Assembly: GCF_004115925.1 (NCBI RefSeq)
Contig: NZ_SDDX01000026.1
Location: 37,179 to 101,178, forward strand
Reading direction: 5' to 3'
Length of the DNA: 64,000 nt
From: Lelliottia nimipressuralis
GTDB lineage: Bacteria; Pseudomonadota; Gammaproteobacteria; Enterobacterales; Enterobacteriaceae
In this document: one piece after another, positions 18,892 through 27,109 of the stretch
Layout: each line of letters starts with the position of its first letter
Position numbering within the stretch: position 1 is the stretch's first letter
Notes under the pieces: model-generated
Told to the model about the DNA's origin: nothing
Databases searched by the model: none
Seen by the model: only the letters and a program-made list of their open reading frames with translations
Translations under genes and position numbers: made by a program

Positions 18892-20988
18892 CTACGACAA
18901 CGTCCCCACAATCGTCAAATCACTGTCATCCGGCACCTCGTTATACGACAGCACATTCAAATTGCTGGCAAACAGACGTCCATAGCGTGAAATCAATGGT
19001 CGCAGCTGTGGCGTCACCAGCAGCAGCGGTGGCATCCCTTTCGCTTTCATCTGCTCCTGAATAATCGGCATCGTGTTCTGCAACTGCGTCAGAATGTTCG
19101 GGTCGACCGGGAAGCTATCCAGCGCCACTTTTCCACTCTGTTGAGACTGATTTAGCGCGCCCAGCAGCATATTCTCCAGCGCGTTATCAATGGTGTAGGC
19201 CGCCAGCTTCTGCCGGTCACCATTGATATTATGAATAATGGCGCGACGCAGGGCGTAACGCACGTCGGAGGTCAGCAGGATCGGATCTTTAGTCACTGCC
19301 GAGCTTTCCAGCAGCGTCGAGGCAATGGTGACGATATCTTTCAGTGACACCTGCTCCAGCAGCAGCTGGCGATAAATCCGCAGCAGCAGGCTAAAGTTGA
19401 GGGCGTTCGACAGATCCTCCGCCAGCTTCGGCGCCTGTTGTGCCAGACGGGCGTGCAGATGGGTAATATCGTCGTAATTAAACAGCTCCGGCAGATGCTC
19501 GCGGGCGACTTTATTGACGTGCGTCGCGACCACGCTGGCGCAGTCCACTACCTGATAACCCAGATTCAGCGCATTGGCTTTCTGTTCCGGGTCGATCCAG
19601 ACGATCGCCATGCCGTACGCCGGATCTGTATCCAGCACGCCGTCGATTTCGCCGTACAGTTCCGCCCCTGGAATCGCCATCAGTTTTTCAGCGTACACCT
19701 CCGCCAGCGCAGTGCGGATGCCGTTGATATGAATCGCATATTGCGCAGGCTTGAGGCGGAAATTCTCCCGGATGCGAATCTCCGGCAGCAGCACACCACA
19801 CTGCTCAGACACCACCTGGCGCACCCCGCGAATACGTTGCGACAGCGGGCTGCCCTTTGCCGAATCAATCAGCGTCACCAGTTTGTACCCCAGATTCAGG
19901 CCAATCGGCTCCACCAACGGAATGCTTTCCCAGTTGATGGCAGGCGCGACATCCTGGCCCAGTGCATCGGTAATCGCCTCGTAATCCGTCTCTTCTTCGG
20001 CGGGTTTAACCACTTTGCTCTGCCGCCAGGCGGCAAACAGCAGTAAACCGGTGAAGCACAGAAACGCGATGTGTGGCATACCGGGGACAATCGCCAGAAT
20101 AAACATGACGAAGGCGGCGGTGTAGAGCACATGCGGTTTGGCCAGCAGCTGGGTTTTGATCTCATCGCTGACGTCATCGCCGTCGCTGACGCGCGTCACG
20201 ATAATCGCTGCGGCGGTCGCCAGCAGCAGGGAAGGGATCTGCGCCGCCAGGCCGTCACCGATGGTCAGCAGAACGTACTGCTGGAACGCGTGGCTGGCAT
20301 CAAGATCGTATTTGAAGATACCGATACAGATCCCGCCGATGACGTTAATCACCAGCACCATGATCCCGGCGATGGCGTCACCACGGACAAACTTCGAGGC
20401 CCCGTCCATCGCGCCGTAGAAGTCGGCCTCTTTCGACACCTCTTTACGCCGATCGCGCGCCTGTTTCTGGTTAATCAGTCCCGCATTCAGGTCGGCGTCG
20501 ATCGCCATCTGTTTACCGGGCAGGGCATCAAGGGTAAAACGCGCCGACACTTCGGAAATACGCTCTGCCCCTTTGGTGACCACCACAAAGTTGATGATCA
20601 TCAGGATGATGAATACGACAAAGCCGACGACAAAATCGCCGCCGATCACCACCTGTCCGAAGGCCTCGATCACCTTACCGGCTGCACCTTCCCCTTCGTG
20701 GCCGTGGAGTAACACCACGCGCGTGGAAGCAACGTTCAGGGTCAGTCGCATCAGGGTGGTGATCAGCAGGAGCGTCGGGAACACGGCAAAATCGAGCGGA
20801 CGCTGCATGTTTACCGCCACCAGCAGGACCGTCACGGCCAGCACGATGTTGAAGGTAAACAAAATATCCAGCATCAGCGGAGACAACGGCAACATCACCA
20901 TCGCCAGCACGCTGAGCAGTAATATCGGTACGCCGATGCGGCCCTGACGGAGAATGGCAAGCATTTGCTGTGACTTACTGTTCGCCAT
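18892..20988 (-). CDS. lfhA: Lateral flagellar export protein LfhA (FlhA family)
   Basis: A 698-residue FlhA homologue, the major export-gate protein of the flagellar type III secretion apparatus. The N-terminal half has about eight membrane helices and the conserved cytoplasmic loop with GDFVVGFVVFIILMIINF and KGAERISEV. The C-terminal half is the cytoplasmic ring domain (from about residue 340). It is the last gene of a leftward operon lfiM-N-P-Q-R-lfhB-A. In E. coli K-12 only a fragment of this gene (fhiA) remains; here it is full length. It overlaps lfhB by 14 bases. Confidence 0.95.
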   Translation of the reverse strand: MANSKSQQMLAILRQGRIGVPILLLSVLAMVMLPLSPLMLDILFTFNIVLAVTVLLVAVNMQRPLDFAVFPTLLLITTLMRLTLNVASTRVVLLHGHEGEGAAGKVIEAFGQVVIGGDFVVGFVVFIILMIINFVVVTKGAERISEVSARFTLDALPGKQMAIDADLNAGLINQKQARDRRKEVSKEADFYGAMDGASKFVRGDAIAGIMVLVINVIGGICIGIFKYDLDASHAFQQYVLLTIGDGLAAQIPSLLLATAAAIIVTRVSDGDDVSDEIKTQLLAKPHVLYTAAFVMFILAIVPGMPHIAFLCFTGLLLFAAWRQSKVVKPAEEETDYEAITDALGQDVAPAINWESIPLVEPIGLNLGYKLVTLIDSAKGSPLSQRIRGVRQVVSEQCGVLLPEIRIRENFRLKPAQYAIHINGIRTALAEVYAEKLMAIPGAELYGEIDGVLDTDPAYGMAIVWIDPEQKANALNLGYQVVDCASVVATHVNKVAREHLPELFNYDDITHLHARLAQQAPKLAEDLSNALNFSLLLRIYRQLLLEQVSLKDIVTIASTLLESSAVTKDPILLTSDVRYALRRAIIHNINGDRQKLAAYTIDNALENMLLGALNQSQQSGKVALDSFPVDPNILTQLQNTMPIIQEQMKAKGMPPLLLVTPQLRPLISRYGRLFASNLNVLSYNEVPDDSDLTIVGTLS

Positions 20989-22108
20989 GGGTTTTTAATA
21001 CCTCTTTAGGAATGTTGATCTGTTTGTTCAGGTTCGGTTTGGCCTCAAGCTGGCCGGTGCGCCAGGATTTGAGCTGCATGACGTAGGTCAGCACATGCGC
21101 AATGGCGCGAAAAAGCTGGGCCGGAATTTGCTGGTTAACGCGCGTGGAGTGGTAAACCGCTCGCGCCAGCGGCGGAAACTCCACCACTTCAATCTGGTGC
21201 TGGCTTGCCACTTCACGGATGTAGAGGGCGATATCATCGACCCCTTTCGCCACGATGTACGGGGCTTCTGCTTTGTTCGGATCGTATTTCAGCGCCACCG
21301 CGAAATGGGTCGGGTTGGTGATGATCACGTCCGCTTCCGGTACGGTGCGGTTAATCTGCCCCATCGCCATCTGGCGCTGGAGCTGGCGGATACGCCCCTT
21401 GATCTGCGGATTCCCGTCGTTATTTTTGTACTCTTCCTTCACCTCTTGCTTGGTCATGCGCATCTTTTTGGTGAACATGAATTTAGTGAGCGGCACGTCG
21501 AGCAGAGCAAAAATCACAATCACTGAAATGAAGTAGATCAGCACATGGTGAAAAATGCCAAAACCGGCGTGGATCGCCTGGTTGAGGTTCAGGCGCTGCA
21601 AATGCAGCAGCGGATTCAGGGAGCTGTGAACCATTGAGTACAGCACTGCCAGAATCACCCCGCACTTGAGCATCATCTTGCCCACTTCCACGTAATGGCT
21701 GGCGGCGAACATGCGCTTTACGCCGCTGATCGGGCTGATTTTTTTAAAGTCGGGCTTTAGCTTCGACAGCGTAAAAATCCAGCCGCCGGGGATCAGGCTC
21801 GCCACAATACAGGCCAGTGGAATCGGCGCGAGGGTGGCGATAAAGCGCAAGATCACCGAGACGTTGAGCATCAGAAACTGGCTCAACGCGCCGCTATCGT
21901 CCAGCCGCCCGGCCATCATTCCCACCGAGGTAAAAGATTCCGTAATCAGCCGCTGGTAATAGGGAAAAAAGCTGCTCAGGGTGATAAACGAGGTCAGCAG
22001 CCCCACCGCCATGGTCAGGTCTTTCGAGCGCGGCAGATCGCCCTTTTCCCGCGCCTTGCGCAGTTTCTGGGGGGTGGGTTTTTCGCTCTTATCTCCGCCC
22101 TGGGCCAT
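20975..22108 (-). CDS. lfhB: Lateral flagellar export protein LfhB (FlhB family)
   Basis: A 377-residue FlhB homologue that switches export specificity from rod/hook to filament substrates. The start is typical (GDKSEKPTPQKLRKAREKGD), followed by four membrane helices. The cytoplasmic part contains the self-cleavage motif NPTH in ITNPTHFAVAL. Cleavage between Asn and Pro is known for the family. It overlaps lfiR by one base and lfhA by 14, so translation is probably coupled. Confidence 0.95.
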   Translation of the reverse strand: MAQGGDKSEKPTPQKLRKAREKGDLPRSKDLTMAVGLLTSFITLSSFFPYYQRLITESFTSVGMMAGRLDDSGALSQFLMLNVSVILRFIATLAPIPLACIVASLIPGGWIFTLSKLKPDFKKISPISGVKRMFAASHYVEVGKMMLKCGVILAVLYSMVHSSLNPLLHLQRLNLNQAIHAGFGIFHHVLIYFISVIVIFALLDVPLTKFMFTKKMRMTKQEVKEEYKNNDGNPQIKGRIRQLQRQMAMGQINRTVPEADVIITNPTHFAVALKYDPNKAEAPYIVAKGVDDIALYIREVASQHQIEVVEFPPLARAVYHSTRVNQQIPAQLFRAIAHVLTYVMQLKSWRTGQLEAKPNLNKQINIPKEVLKTHGEQ

Positions 22109-22881
22109 CAGTGGCTCCTTACGGCTTCGAGCCTGGCCAGAATTTCATTGGTCAGGTTGAGATAGTGGTCGGGAATATTGGTCATCATCATTGATATACA
22201 GAGCAGGCCGAACAGCATGCTGATGGGAAAGCCGAGCGAGAACAGGTTCAGGGTCGGAGAGATGCGGTTCAGCAGGCCAAACCCCCCTTGCACAATCAGC
22301 ATCACAAAGGTGGTGGGAAGGGCGATTAATGTCGCCGCAGACATTATCCAGCCCAGGCTTTGTACGATTAATAATAATGTCGGTTTATTAATCGCCTGAC
22401 CGATGGGCCACCAGACAAAACCTTTAAACAGAATCGTCACCACCAGCAGATGCCCGTCCATAATGAAAAACAGCAGGGCGCAAAAGGTGTAAATAATCTG
22501 CGAAATCACGGTGGTCGAGCTGCCGTTGACCGGGTCGTTCATCATCGCCATCCCGAGGCCCATATTCATCGAAAGAATATGTCCGGCGGTCTGCAGGGCG
22601 ACAAACACCAGATGCATCGCCATGCCAAACAGCATGCCCCACAGCATCTGCTCGCCGATGAGCAGAAGGGTACGCACCGACAGCAACCCGGTGAGCAGCA
22701 CTTTTTCCGGCAGCATCGGGGTGATAATCACCGACAGCGCCAGCGCGAGCGCCGCTTTGATGCGTTTGCTGAAAGCGCGGTTATCCAGCACCGGGCAAAA
22801 GTGGATAAACGCCAGAATGCGCACAAACGGCAGAACGAGCGCCATCAGCGGGTTAATCAGGGTGAGAATATCGATGCCCAT
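22108..22881 (-). CDS. lfiR: Lateral flagellar export protein LfiR (FliR family)
   Basis: A 257-residue, highly hydrophobic FliR homologue and part of the FliPQR export pore. The ATG at 22881 (MGIDILTLINP) is chosen because it follows the lfiQ stop by overlap spacing and gives the usual length; the longer reading from 22956 has a Pro/Gly-rich, non-family extension that runs through lfiQ. Conserved segments include MNMGLGMAMMNDPVNG and QGGFGLLNRISP. Confidence 0.93.
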   Translation of the reverse strand: MGIDILTLINPLMALVLPFVRILAFIHFCPVLDNRAFSKRIKAALALALSVIITPMLPEKVLLTGLLSVRTLLLIGEQMLWGMLFGMAMHLVFVALQTAGHILSMNMGLGMAMMNDPVNGSSTTVISQIIYTFCALLFFIMDGHLLVVTILFKGFVWWPIGQAINKPTLLLIVQSLGWIMSAATLIALPTTFVMLIVQGGFGLLNRISPTLNLFSLGFPISMLFGLLCISMMMTNIPDHYLNLTNEILARLEAVRSH

Positions 22882-22886
22882 GGCCG

Positions 22887-23159
22887 TCAGCCCACCAGCG
22901 CCGCCGCCTGGTGAAAGAGGTTGACGGTAAAGTCGACTAACTGGGTCAGCATCCATTTGCCGCCAATGATCAACACCGCCAGCGTTACCAGCAGACGCGG
23001 CAAAAAGCTCAGGGTCTGTTCGTTAATTTGCGTGGTCGCCTGAAAAATACTGACGCACAGGCCGACGATCAGGCTCGGCACAATCGCCACCGCCGAGATA
23101 ATCAGCACCAGCTTGATGCCGCTCGCCATGATGTCACCGGCAATATCCATCGTGACCAT
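22887..23159 (-). CDS. lfiQ: Lateral flagellar export protein LfiQ (FliQ family)
   Basis: A 90-residue protein with two membrane helices separated by the family loop FQATTQINEQTLSFLPRL. FliQ surrounds the FliP/FliR core of the export gate. It starts 2 bases after lfiP and ends 5 bases before lfiR. An internal Met (MDIAGDIM) is an alternative start. Confidence 0.95.
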   Translation of the reverse strand: MVTMDIAGDIMASGIKLVLIISAVAIVPSLIVGLCVSIFQATTQINEQTLSFLPRLLVTLAVLIIGGKWMLTQLVDFTVNLFHQAAALVG

Positions 23160-23161
23160 GG

Positions 23162-23914
23162 CTATACCCCTTGCACGCTGGAGGTGAGGGTGCCGACAAT
23201 CAGCGTCCAGCCGTCACAGAGCACAAACAGCATCAGCTTGAACGGCAGCGATACAATCAGCGGCGACAGCATCATCATCCCCATCGCCATCAGAATACTG
23301 GCGACAATCAGGTCGATAACCAGGAACGGAATGTAGATCATGAAGCCAATCTGGAAGGCGGTTTTCAGCTCGCTCAGCAGGTACGCGGGGGTGACCACCG
23401 TCAGATCCTGCTCGCGCGGATCGCCCGTCACTTTGGCGATATCCATCATCTGCGCCATTGCTTTATTGCTGGTTTGCGCCAGCATGTAGTTCTTCAGCGG
23501 CGTCTCCGCTTTGCCAAACGCCTGTTTCATGGTGATTTCATCATTCTGAAACGGCACGATGGCCTCATCGTAAATCGTCGTCCAGACCGGGCGCATCACC
23601 AGCAGCGTCAGGGCCAGCGCGATGCCGGTGAGGATTTTGTTCGGCGGGCTTTGCTGCAGCCCGAGCGCCTGGCGCAAAATCGCCAGCACGATGATGAATC
23701 GCGTAAAGCAGGTCATCATCAGCACCATCACCGGCAGCAACCCCAGCAGGGTCATCAGGATCAGGATTTCAATTTTGACGTTGTAATCCTGGCCGCCGTC
23801 GGTGGTGGCCGAGCTAAAGAGCGTAATATCGCCGTTCGCCGCAAACAGCTGCGGTGAAAAGAGCAGCCCGGCAAACAGCAGCGCGGGCGCCACGGCGCGA
23901 AGCAGCGGTTTCAT
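23162..23914 (-). CDS. lfiP: Lateral flagellar export protein LfiP (FliP family)
   Basis: A 250-residue FliP homologue with a cleavable signal peptide (ending LFSPQLFA), as is usual in FliP. The core motifs are MTCFTRFIIVLAILRQALGLQQSPPN and the C-terminal MGMMMLSPLIVSLPFKLMLF. It is the central pore subunit of the flagellar secretion channel. Its start overlaps the lfiN stop by 4 bases. Confidence 0.95.
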   Translation of the reverse strand: MKPLLRAVAPALLFAGLLFSPQLFAANGDITLFSSATTDGGQDYNVKIEILILMTLLGLLPVMVLMMTCFTRFIIVLAILRQALGLQQSPPNKILTGIALALTLLVMRPVWTTIYDEAIVPFQNDEITMKQAFGKAETPLKNYMLAQTSNKAMAQMMDIAKVTGDPREQDLTVVTPAYLLSELKTAFQIGFMIYIPFLVIDLIVASILMAMGMMMLSPLIVSLPFKLMLFVLCDGWTLIVGTLTSSVQGV

Positions 23915-24312
23915 CGCGTCAATTCACCCAGTTCTTTGCTGTTGAACTCCAGAATGCGCAGGCCGTATTTATCGTTCAACACCACCGCTTCGGCTTTACC
24001 GAACAGAATGCCGTTCACTTTGATATCTAGCGCTTCACCGGCCATTTTATCCAGCTCAATCACCGAGTCATGGTTGACGGTCATCAGGTCGGCCAGCGAA
24101 ATCTCGACCGACGCCACTTCCAGGGTCAGGGTGACCGGAATGCGGCTGAATAGCGCCATTTTGCGCAGGTCGTCGATGCCGCTCGCCGTCTCAGGTTGTT
24201 CCTGAATATCCAGGCGGATATTGCCTTCAACCGTCTCTTCGCGCGGCATATCGCCGAGGTTGAGATCGCTGAAATCCAGGGACTGGCTCAATTCTTGTTG
24301 CAGATCACTCAT
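23911..24312 (-). CDS. lfiN: Lateral flagellar switch protein LfiN (FliN family)
   Basis: A 133-residue protein with an acidic N-terminal tail and a C-terminal SpoA domain (IPVTLTLEVASVEISLADLM...LDIKVNGILFGKAEAVVLNDKYGLRI). It forms the base of the C-ring. The ATG at 24312 (MSDLQQEL) lies inside the last codons of lfiM with 8 bases of overlap and gives FliN-like length; the upstream in-frame extension to 24387 belongs to lfiM coding sequence. Confidence 0.92.
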   Translation of the reverse strand: MSDLQQELSQSLDFSDLNLGDMPREETVEGNIRLDIQEQPETASGIDDLRKMALFSRIPVTLTLEVASVEISLADLMTVNHDSVIELDKMAGEALDIKVNGILFGKAEAVVLNDKYGLRILEFNSKELGELTR

Positions 24313-25186
24313 AAGGCTTCTCGATGGTTCTGTCGTTAAATCCACAGAGGAATAACTTGCTGTGGTCTTCGGCGATGTTGGCGTCAAAAATCTGCTCTTT
24401 CCCGATATACACAGGAACGGGATCGTTGATGCTCATAGGGATGATGTCGCCCGGCTTGATTTTGGCCAGTTGGGCGACGGTTAAATTCAGGCTGGCGACT
24501 TTGCCGCTCAGTTTTAGCGGCAGGCTGTAAAACAGACGTTCGATCTGCGAACGGTCCGGCGTGGGTTTAGGGCCAGCGTGGCTGTCCGTCAGCGGGTCGC
24601 GTAAATTCATCAACATGTGATCGACGTGCTGATTATCAAATAACAGCGTAAAACTGCCGTGCTCATACCCTTCAAGACTAAAAGTGACGCACCACGCCCA
24701 CTGATTAATAATGGTGGTGTTATCGCTTTTAATGTCCAGGTCCTGGCCAAAAGTCTCTTTATCAATCAGCAAACGGGTGAGATCCAGCCCGATTTTTGTT
24801 TTAAGACGATCTTCTGTTTTGGTTACCGGTTGGCTGATGTCCGGTGAAATATTTCCGCTCTCTTTCCCCAGGCCATAATAGTCATGAAGAATGTGCAGGA
24901 GTAATGAACGCTCGATGCTAAAGGCAATGGAACCGAGCGGCGTGGAAAAAAGTTGGGTGTTTTTATGCGTCTGGTCAATCGCAAACGTCATCGATTCCAG
25001 TGCGACATTTACCCGCAATTTTTTAAGAAAATAAATGCTCAGACGCGAATCAAAGATATCGAAGCTGTCATTCATTAACTTGGGTAATTTATGCCATGGG
25101 CGACCGAGCTTGCTCACATCGAGCTTCACCATGTCGGGAATCGCCTGACGTGGGTAGATTCTGATTCGCTGAGGAGCTGCTTGCAT
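24305..25186 (-). CDS. lfiM: Lateral flagellar switch protein LfiM (FliM family)
   Basis: A 293-residue FliM homologue: middle domain about residues 35-225 and C-terminal SpoA domain (VASLNLTVAQLAKIKPGDIIPM). The N-terminus reads MQAAPQRIRIYPRQAIP and does not carry the LSQxEIDALL peptide by which FliM of the primary flagellum binds phospho-CheY. First gene of the leftward export operon. The 5' part is AT-richer than the downstream genes. The start has GGAAGA 6 bases upstream. Confidence 0.88.
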   Translation of the reverse strand: MQAAPQRIRIYPRQAIPDMVKLDVSKLGRPWHKLPKLMNDSFDIFDSRLSIYFLKKLRVNVALESMTFAIDQTHKNTQLFSTPLGSIAFSIERSLLLHILHDYYGLGKESGNISPDISQPVTKTEDRLKTKIGLDLTRLLIDKETFGQDLDIKSDNTTIINQWAWCVTFSLEGYEHGSFTLLFDNQHVDHMLMNLRDPLTDSHAGPKPTPDRSQIERLFYSLPLKLSGKVASLNLTVAQLAKIKPGDIIPMSINDPVPVYIGKEQIFDANIAEDHSKLFLCGFNDRTIEKPYE

Positions 25187-25672
25187 AGTTCTTCCGCATA
25201 AAAAGAGTGATAAGCGTAAAGCGTCAGAGATAAAACAAAAAACGCTAATCGGTTCTAAAATAATTTAAGTTTCTTAAAACGGTGCCGCTTTACCTATTCA
25301 GGAGGAATTACCTGCCAGAGATATATCCAGACGCACACAGTTTATTAAGGACAAGAATTAGACTCTTTTTAGACGATCGGCACAAGATTGTCCGGGTTAT
25401 TAATTCCTTATTTTACAGGCGCTTATTAAGATTAATAACTTTTGTAACTCTATGATATTTATAGATTAATATTTTAATACCCATTAAAAACAAGACATCT
25501 CACCCCGCACCGATATACTGCGCTTCAGTCATGAATTCCGATGCTTCACTGTATCCGGTGACTTTCGTAACCCATATCGAACTTATGCATTTATAAATAT
25601 CCGAGCCAGGCGGCGGAATATCTGTGCAGCAGTTTCAGGTTAATGAATTGATTAAATTGTTGGTGAGTTGTT
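25187..25672. promoter_or_regulatory. AT-rich divergent control region between lfiM and lafK
   Basis: This 486-base gap separates the two oppositely read operons and must hold their promoters. It is strongly AT-rich compared with flanking flagellar genes, as expected for a region bound by H-NS. No perfect sigma-54 or LafS-type motif could be found in it; one imperfect sigma-54-like string lies at 25379-25392 with wrong spacing. No ORF worth calling is present. Confidence 0.6.
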
Positions 25673-26704
25673 ATGAGTATTGTTATTGAACATGAAGCCC
25701 AAAATGAAAATGGATTTGTTGCCAGCGCACCAGAAAGCGTCAATGTATTTTCATTAGCGCGTCGCGTGGCTAAATATAATGTATCGGTACTTATTACTGG
25801 CGAGACCGGAACAGGAAAAGAGTGTATCTCCCGCTATATTCATGAGAATGCATTAGGTGCCGATGCGCCTTATGTTGGCGTGAACTGTGCGGCCATTCCG
25901 GAAAGCATGCTTGAGGCAATTTTATTCGGCTACGAAAAAGGTGCTTTTACCGGAGCGGTCACAGGCGTTGCCGGTAAATTCGAACAGGCGAATGGCGGAA
26001 CCTTATTGCTCGATGAAATCGGTGATATGCCGTTAGCCCTGCAGGCGAAATTATTGCGCGTCTTGCAGGAGCAGGAAGTTGAGCGTCTCGGCAGCCATAA
26101 ACGTATTCCTCTGGATATTCGCCTGGTCGCCTCCACCAATAAAGATTTACAGCAGGAAATTGCCGAAGGGCGTTTTCGTCAGGATCTCTTTTACCGTATT
26201 TCCGTCGTGCCCATTCATATCACCCCGCTGCGTGAACGCCGTCAGGACATTATTCCTTTAGCACTGCGTTTTATTGCCAAATATAAAGCCTTCCATAAAG
26301 GCAATATTCGTCTGAGCGACGAAGCGCGTCACGCACTGCTGGCTTACGAATGGCCGGGCAACGTGCGTGAGCTGGAGAACGTTATTCAGCGCGGCATGAT
26401 TCTGAGCAACGGCGAAGAGATCACGGCGGTGGATTTTGGCCTGCCGGTAATGATTCCTACCGTCGAAATGCCCGACCTCGACGTCATGCCCGCCTACCGC
26501 GAGCAGCAGAGCGCGGCCAGCGCGATGAGCAACGTGAAGCTTCATGGCCGGATGGCGGAGTTCCAGTACATCCTCGAACTGCTAAAACGTCACAACGGCA
26601 ACAAATCTAAAACGGCGGCTTTTTTGGGTATCACCCCGCGCGCGCTGCGCTATCGACTGGCGTCAATGCGTGAAGAAGGCATTGATGCCGGTTGCTACTC
26701 GTAA
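25673..26704 (+). CDS. lafK: Sigma-54-dependent activator of lateral flagella, LafK
   Basis: A 343-residue bacterial enhancer-binding protein. The AAA+ domain begins almost at the N-terminus with Walker A GETGTGKE (residues 43-50). The sigma-54-contacting GAFTGA loop is intact at 90-95, Walker B is LLLDEIGD and the R-finger region is RFRQDLFYRI. A Fis-type helix-turn-helix closes the protein (HNGNKSKTAAFLGITPRALRYRL). No receiver or other sensory domain precedes the ATPase. It heads the rightward lfiEFGHIJ operon. The perfect sigma-54 promoters before lfgB and lafB are its likely targets. Confidence 0.93.
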   Translation: MSIVIEHEAQNENGFVASAPESVNVFSLARRVAKYNVSVLITGETGTGKECISRYIHENALGADAPYVGVNCAAIPESMLEAILFGYEKGAFTGAVTGVAGKFEQANGGTLLLDEIGDMPLALQAKLLRVLQEQEVERLGSHKRIPLDIRLVASTNKDLQQEIAEGRFRQDLFYRISVVPIHITPLRERRQDIIPLALRFIAKYKAFHKGNIRLSDEARHALLAYEWPGNVRELENVIQRGMILSNGEEITAVDFGLPVMIPTVEMPDLDVMPAYREQQSAASAMSNVKLHGRMAEFQYILELLKRHNGNKSKTAAFLGITPRALRYRLASMREEGIDAGCYS

Positions 26705-26724
26705 CGGCATAAGGGACTTAACCA

Positions 26725-27099
26725 ATGGACAAAATTACCGCTATCGGTCTTCACGCCAGCCAACAGGCGATGCTGGACAAAATGCACAATACGGCCGCGA
26801 TGGCAGCGTCTGGCGCGGTGAATCAGGGGCAGATGATCGCCCCCGGTGCGTCGTTTCCCGACGTGGCGGGCGCAGGCAATCTCTCCTTTTCCCAGGTGCT
26901 GAATAACGCGATCGATAACGTCGATGCGGTGCAGCACTCTGCCGGAGCAAAGCAAAAAGCGATTGAAATGGGACAGAGCGACGATCTGGCTGGTGCGATG
27001 ATCGAATCGCAGAAGGCGAGCGTGGCCTTCTCCGCCATGATGCAGGTTCGCAACAAACTCACCACTGCGCTCGACGAAGTGATGAATACTCCGCTCTAA
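26725..27099 (+). CDS. lfiE: Lateral flagellar hook-basal body protein LfiE (FliE family)
   Basis: A 124-residue FliE homologue, the adaptor between MS ring and rod. The conserved C-terminal part reads SFSQVLNNAIDNVDAVQHSAGAKQKAIEMG...LAGAMIESQKASVAF. It follows lafK by 20 bases, so the activator and the first structural gene are likely on one transcript. Confidence 0.93.
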   Translation: MDKITAIGLHASQQAMLDKMHNTAAMAASGAVNQGQMIAPGASFPDVAGAGNLSFSQVLNNAIDNVDAVQHSAGAKQKAIEMGQSDDLAGAMIESQKASVAFSAMMQVRNKLTTALDEVMNTPL

Positions 27100-27109
27100 G
27101 GTCTCCTCC

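Noticed and set aside
22882..22956. 25-residue N-terminal extension of LfiR
   Set aside because: It runs through the end of lfiQ in another frame, is Pro/Gly-rich and is not found in FliR proteins.
25379..25392. Sigma-54-like string GGCACAAGATTGTC upstream of lafK
   Set aside because: The distance between the GG and the TTG elements is one base short and the final C is missing, so the fit is not convincing.
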